Assembly (NCBI GenBank): GCA_022704585.1
Contig: JAKJGD010000046.1
Coordinates: 1 to 9,061, forward strand
Length of the DNA: 9,061 nt
Reading direction: 5' to 3'
Origin: Spirochaetota bacterium
GTDB taxonomy: Bacteria; Spirochaetota; UBA4802; UBA5550
Shown piece after piece: positions 5,306 through 9,061 of the stretch (position 1 is the stretch's first letter; every line of letters begins with the position of its first letter). A model generated the notes under the pieces. The model ran no database searches. It was not told the DNA's origin and saw only the letters and a program-made list of their open reading frames with translations. A program made the translations under genes and the position numbers.

Positions 5306-7508
5306 TCAGGCCCCGGCTTCCTGCTCGTCCAGGTTCTGGATGAGGCCCTTGAGCTCGCCGGATTTCTCGTTCAGCACCCTGATGAGTTCGAGTATCCTGG
5401 TGTTCGAGGTGGCGATGTCGCTGGCCATGTTGGCCAGGTTCTGGATGGTGTTCGCACCCTCCAGCATCCCGCGTTTCTGCTCGGTCGTGGACATAGCGAT
5501 GATGCGCGACTGCTCCCGGATGACGTCGGCCTGCGAGATCAGCTCCAGGATGGCGCTCTCCTGCCGCGACATCGCGTTTTTCACGGTGGCTATCTGCGTG
5601 TTGACGCCGGTGACCAGCTTCGCCACGTCGCTGGTTGACTGCCTGGTCTGGCCCGCGATCTCGATCCCCCGGCCGATGTCCACCTAAATCCGCTCGATCT
5701 GGCTGGATATCTGTTTCGAGTTGTCCGACGTCGCCGAGGCCAGCTTGCCGATCTCGTCCGCGACAACGGCGAAGCCCCTGCCGTGCTCCCCGGCCCGGGC
5801 CGCCTCGATCGCCGCGTTGAGGGAGAGGAGGTTGATCTTGTCCGATATGTCGTTGATGAGCGAGACGATATTGGTGATCGCCTTGCCTCCCTCGCTGATG
5901 ATCTGCATCATCTCGGTCATGCGGGTCAGGTCGGTTTCCGTTTTTTCGGTGAAGCGTATGACGTTCTCCATGCTGTTCATGACGGCTTCGTTGGTCTTCC
6001 GTACCTCTTCCTGCGTCGCTGAAAGGATGCCGGACATGGTGCGTATTTTCTCGCCTTCCAGTGCGAGCTTCGACATCGACTGGTCGATCGAATACGTGGA
6101 GGAGGTCAGCTCCTCGTAGGAGGCGGCCATCTGTTCGGCGTGCGCGGCCTGGTTCTGCGCCACACCGGTGAAGGTGTCGGCGATCCCGGACTGCTCGGTG
6201 CTGATGCGGTGGAGCTCGACCGAGGTGCTCTCGGCCTTTTCGAATATCCTGAGGAGCGATTCGGTCCTGCTCCGGAGGCTGCCCGTGACCGACCGGAGCG
6301 ATTCCGTCATCATGGTGATCCTCTCGGCCATGCCGATGGAGAGGAGTATGGACTGGAACGCCGCGCCCAGGAGCACGCCGTACTTGGTGAGCATGGTCTC
6401 GGGCAGGAGGCCGAAGGTCTTGAACCCGTACAGGAGCGTACCCACGATGAGGCCGAACCAAGCGATCAGGAAGTAGAGCGCCGGCTTGTAGCCGCGGCGC
6501 CACTGTAAATATGCCACCAGGATGAGCGCCGGCGCGTACAGGACGCAGAGGGCCACCGCGTAGATGATCGCCGCGAAGTACTCGACCGAGAGGGCCAGCA
6601 CCGTGCCGGCAGCGCCGAGTGCGACGAACCCGATGATGGCCTTGTCAAGGCGCGGGTTCTCGGTTTTCGTCTGGAGGAACATCCGCGTGAACATCGAGCT
6701 CCATACGACAACCATGCTCACGCAGAAGGGCACGACCCGCTTGCCCCACCAGGGCAGGCCGGGCCAGAGGTACTGGTACGATACGCCGTTCTCGGACATG
6801 ATGTAAAACACGTAAAAGGCCATGTAGAGCACGAGGAAGAGGTAGCTCAGGTCGCGGGTGATGGCGAAGATGAACAGGTTGTAGAGGACCATCACGATGA
6901 TGAAACCGTAAAAAATTCCGAGGAAGAGCCGGATCATCCCGTTCCTTTCAGCATACGCCCGGTAGCTGACCAGGCTCATGGGCACGGCGAACGAGTCCTG
7001 CGTCTCTATCCGGAGATACAGGGTGCGCGGTGCTCCGGGCTCGATATCCGCCTTGAATACGAAGTTCTCGCTTTTTATCTCGCGGACGCCGAAGGGGAGG
7101 AGCTGTCCCTGTTTTTTCTCAATGAAGCCGTCGCCGGACGGAACATACAGTGTCACGTAGTCCAGCAGGGCGTAGCGGATCTCGACGAGCCATTCTCTCC
7201 GTGCCTCTGTGGCGACCGTGAACCTGATCCAGTAGGCGGACCTGGTGTAGCCGAAATTCGGCACGTCCGCCGCGTCGTGCCTGAAGCGATGTCGTATTCG
7301 GATGATGACACCCGGCCGATGGTGAGGTTTTTACCGGGGTCCTCAAGGCAGGAGAGGAACTGACCTGTCAGTTCATATTCTTCTGACCCGCATCGATGTT
7401 CAGCGTGTCCTGAGCGAGCAGCGGCCCCGATGCGATCAACATTGAAGCGAGCGCTATCAGCATTCGGGCCGCACGGGCGTATTTTTTCTTTAATCCGTTT
7501 CTTGTCAT
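5306..7508 (-). pseudogene. 7TMR-DISM methyl-accepting chemotaxis-type protein, disrupted by two frameshifts and an in-frame stop
   Basis: Joining three frames gives about 734 residues. The signal peptide MTRNGLKKKYARAARMLIAL...LLAQDT starts at ATG 7508. A 7TMR-DISMED2-type extracellular domain follows ([37 protein letters not shown]), then a seven-helix 7TMR-DISM region (about residues 192-400). A cytoplasmic signalling coiled coil has the hairpin tip [28 protein letters not shown]. The reading frame loses one base near 7381-7382 and another near 7286-7287. It then meets TAG at 5684-5686, after SSQIERI, with the coding sense continuing for 125 residues (VDIGRGIEIAGQ...) to TGA at 5306-5308. 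An intact protein would sense an extracellular ligand and signal to CheA/CheW. As read, no full receptor can be made. No convincing ribosome site precedes 7508. Frames were joined by homology and signal-peptide logic, so exact breakpoints are uncertain by a few bases. Confidence 0.85.
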
Positions 7509-7725
7509 AAATGGTTTTTTTTGAAGTAAAATTGGTAAGCATCATTTCAAAATGAGTCAAGCCTGTTTTTGACTTGGACGAGACTCAGCGGAAAATTTGT
7601 CATGATGACTGATCTGGACAATGTCGCGCGATATGAATGATTGATCGTGACGGCAGTGCCCGCCGGACTATTTTTTAATTGAATTTTTATTACGGTGAAC
7701 GCAACTGGTACATGGAGTTTGAAAT
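7509..7725. promoter_or_regulatory. Divergent intergenic region between chemoreceptor pseudogene and mobB
   Basis: This AT-rich region should carry the promoters of both divergent units. AGTCAA (7555-7560) and TTGACT (7569-7574) form an inverted repeat with an eight-base spacer. Each arm also looks like a -35 hexamer facing away from the other, though no good -10 stands 17 bases from either. GTCATGATGAC (7599-7609) is a perfect 11-base palindrome that may be an operator. No gene is supported here. Confidence 0.35.
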
Positions 7726-8220
7726 ATGATACCAATAGTTGCATTCGTGGGATGGTCGGGGAGCGGCAAGACGACACTCCTCGAGAAGCTGATCCCGGAG
7801 CTGGTACGGCGCGGCCGCCGTGTTGCCACGGCGAAGCATCTTTCCCACGGTTTCGTGATGGACCACGAGGGAAAGGACACGTGGCGCCACCGGAATGCGG
7901 GCTCCTCGTGTACCGTCCTGTCGGCCGCCGGCCAGCTCGCTCTTGTGCGGGACATGGACCATGACGCGTCCCTTGACGAGATCAGGGACGGGTACATCCG
8001 CGATGTTGACATTATTTTGGCCGAGGGATTCAAGAAGGAGGCGGTGCCCAAGATCGAGGTGTTCCGCACCGGCGCGCATCCGGAGCCGCTGTTCGCAGAC
8101 CACCCGGACCTGGTCGCCATGGTGAGCGACAGGACCTTCGCCATTAAGGCGCCCTGCCTGGGGCTCGAGGATATCAACGGGCTGGCTGATATTATCGAGG
8201 GAACGTTTTTACGGAAATGA
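7726..8220 (+). CDS. mobB: Molybdopterin-guanine dinucleotide biosynthesis adaptor MobB (164 aa)
   Basis: A P-loop GTP-binding protein that assists MobA in attaching GMP to molybdopterin, forming the guanine dinucleotide form of the molybdenum cofactor; it is cytoplasmic. Walker A is GWSGSGKT at residues 9-16. The family signatures AKHLSHGF (36-43, matching IKH-x-x-H-x-F), DHEGKDTWRHRNAG (46-59), DVDIILAEGFK (93-103) and PKIEVFR (108-114) are all present and in order. Length is normal for a stand-alone MobB. GGAG at 7714-7717 lies eight bases before the ATG. The stop overlaps the coaE start (ATGA), so the two genes are co-translated. Presence of the gene implies that the organism makes molybdo- or tungsto-enzymes with a dinucleotide cofactor, none of which is in this window. 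Confidence 0.95.
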   Translation: MIPIVAFVGWSGSGKTTLLEKLIPELVRRGRRVATAKHLSHGFVMDHEGKDTWRHRNAGSSCTVLSAAGQLALVRDMDHDASLDEIRDGYIRDVDIILAEGFKKEAVPKIEVFRTGAHPEPLFADHPDLVAMVSDRTFAIKAPCLGLEDINGLADIIEGTFLRK

Positions 8221-8849
8221 GCGACACGAATATACTGAAAAACTGCTTTGCCCTGACCGGCTCGATCGGTACCGGCAAGTCGTCCGTCGCCGCGATGCTT
8301 GCGGAGATGGGCGCCCACATCATCGACACGGACCTGATCGCGCGCGAGGTCGTGGAGCCGGGGCGGCCGGCCCTCGCTGAAATAGCCGAATACTTCGGCC
8401 GCGAGGCGCTCAACCCGGACGGAACGCTGAACCGCGAAGCGGTACGCGACCGGATCATCCGCGATCCCGGGAAACGGGCGAAACTCAACGCCATTACGCA
8501 TCCCCGCATCAACGCAGTCGTGATGGAGCGCATTGCCGGGTATTCCCGCCTGAACGACGGCATGCCGATCATCATCGACGTGCCGCTCCTGTACGAATCC
8601 GGCTGGGACCGGTTTTTCCCGGACGCGATACTGGTGTATGCGCCGGTTCCTGTCCAGGCCGAGCGGCTCATGGACCGGGACCGTCTGGACCGGCAGACGG
8701 CGGACCTCACCATTTCCGCGCAGATGAGCATAGAGGAGAAGAAAGGGAAGGCGCGGTTCGTTATCGATAACTCGGGAAGCCTTGAGAATACGAAGAAGCT
8801 CGTGGAGGCGCTGTTCCTGGATTTGAGGGCGATAATCGCGAGGAATTAA
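8217..8849 (+). CDS. coaE: Dephospho-CoA kinase (210 aa)
   Basis: Catalyses the last step of coenzyme A synthesis, ATP-dependent phosphorylation of the 3'-hydroxyl of dephospho-CoA, in the cytoplasm. The P-loop is GSIGTGKS (15-22; most members have GGIGSGKS). The conserved IDTDLIARE (36-44) carries the acidic residues next to the CoA site. THPRI (94-98) and IDVPLLYESGW (120-130) are the dephospho-CoA-binding and lid segments. RDRLDRQTADLTISAQMSIEEK followed by ARFVIDNSGS is the usual C-terminal signature. Length matches the family. The ATG lies inside the mobB stop (8217-8220), and no separate promoter is visible, so expression should depend on mobB transcription. An essential gene in this position makes the operon promoter in 7509-7725 important. 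Confidence 0.95.
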   Translation: MSDTNILKNCFALTGSIGTGKSSVAAMLAEMGAHIIDTDLIAREVVEPGRPALAEIAEYFGREALNPDGTLNREAVRDRIIRDPGKRAKLNAITHPRINAVVMERIAGYSRLNDGMPIIIDVPLLYESGWDRFFPDAILVYAPVPVQAERLMDRDRLDRQTADLTISAQMSIEEKKGKARFVIDNSGSLENTKKLVEALFLDLRAIIARN

Positions 8850-8859
8850 TCATTATGCA

Positions 8860-8889
8860 GATAGGTCCGCAAGCGCTTGCGGACCTATC
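8860..8889. terminator. Perfect 30-base palindrome between convergent genes
   Basis: The half-site GATAGGTCCGCAAGC (8860-8874) is followed immediately by its exact reverse complement to 8889, giving a 13-base-pair stem with a four-base loop. It lies 11 bases after the coaE stop and three bases before the stop of the opposite-strand gene, where a shared transcript end is expected. Neither side has a T-tract, so intrinsic termination is not proven. mRNA 3'-end protection or a protein-binding site is also possible. Confidence 0.6.
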
Positions 8890-8892
8890 CAT

Positions 8893-9061
8893 TCAGTCCA
8901 ACCCCTTCCAGATATTGATTTCCGGATCGTCGTTGCATGTGCGGCAGAAAACGTGCGGCTCGCCGCTGCCGCACCCGTTGCACCAGATGTCGAACACGCG
9001 GCATTCCTTGCACAGGGGCCTGTCGCACCCGTCGCAGTATACCACGGCCTCGTTCCTGCCG
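8893..9061 (-). CDS. Small zinc-binding protein with four CxxC pairs, C-terminal part (5' end outside window)
   Basis: The last 55 residues of a minus-strand gene run from the window edge to TGA at 8893-8895. Four CxxC pairs are regularly spaced: CDGC, CKEC, CNGC and CRTC, at fragment positions 9/12, 17/20, 27/30 and 39/42, with a His at 36. The protein ends NINIW-type, actually EINIWKGLD. Eight cysteines in this spacing should bind two zinc ions in a cross-brace or B-box/zinc-ribbon-like fold. Such modules usually mediate protein or nucleic-acid contacts, but I cannot assign a function or partner. The reading frame is clear because every codon from the edge to the stop is open and the cysteine pattern is regular. 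It converges on coaE with the 30-base palindrome between them. Confidence 0.75.
   Translation of the reverse strand, partial: GRNEAVVYCDGCDRPLCKECRVFDIWCNGCGSGEPHVFCRTCNDDPEINIWKGLD

Noticed and set aside
5684..5686. Reinitiation at the GTG directly after the TAG to make a separate C-terminal signalling fragment
   Set aside because: No ribosome binding site is seen upstream, and the upstream frameshifts already prevent normal translation. It reads better as the disrupted tail of one gene.
5274..6503. Long open minus-strand frame (409 codons) within the chemoreceptor region
   Set aside because: It is an out-of-frame reading of the signalling domain, rich in R, H, G and D without motifs. The frame carrying the [12 protein letters not shown] tip is the real one.
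7668..8501. Minus-strand open frame across mobB and coaE
   Set aside because: It is antisense to two genes with full family signatures, and its translation shows no domain.

Overview
The window is a GC-rich bacterial chromosome segment. Most genes use strongly GC-biased third positions, while several intergenic stretches and two small genes are clearly AT-richer. I cannot name the species. Three features fit a Leptospira-like spirochaete: a 7TMR-DISM chemoreceptor-type protein, a lipoprotein with a relaxed FNNC lipobox, and Ig-like/chitobiase-C-type surface repeats. A deltaproteobacterium-like lineage is not excluded. No rRNA, tRNA, CRISPR array, integrase or transposase was seen.

Left part (1-2940, + strand): a lipid or CoA-thioester metabolism block. 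It holds the C-terminal end of an acyl-CoA dehydrogenase, then an SCP2-type thiolase-like enzyme whose start codon overlaps the previous stop (TAATG). A 228-base gap with a nested inverted-repeat element follows, then a short-chain dehydrogenase/reductase with its own ribosome binding site. Immediately after it lies a short AT-rich DUF4405-like membrane segment with no convincing start, probably a gene remnant.

Middle (2941-5305): an AT-richer intergenic region that contains a complete 35-codon gene on the minus strand. It has a near-consensus promoter, a strong Shine-Dalgarno sequence and a downstream hairpin with a T-tract. It would be easy to miss and is the most interesting item here. Two further hairpin/repeat structures follow, then a 478-residue minus-strand surface lipoprotein made of an Ig-like domain, three chitobiase-C-like repeats and an IPT/TIG domain.

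Right part (5306-9061): a minus-strand 7TMR-DISM/methyl-accepting protein gene (about 734 codons when reconstructed). It is broken by two single-base frame losses near the 5' end and one in-frame TAG in the signalling domain. All other coding sequence in the window is intact, so this looks like a specific pseudogene (or local sequence errors, or recoding). It diverges from a tightly coupled mobB-coaE pair (ATGA overlap) for molybdenum cofactor nucleotide attachment and coenzyme A synthesis. After coaE there is a perfect 30-base palindrome. The window ends with the C-terminal part of a convergent small zinc-binding protein carrying four CxxC pairs.
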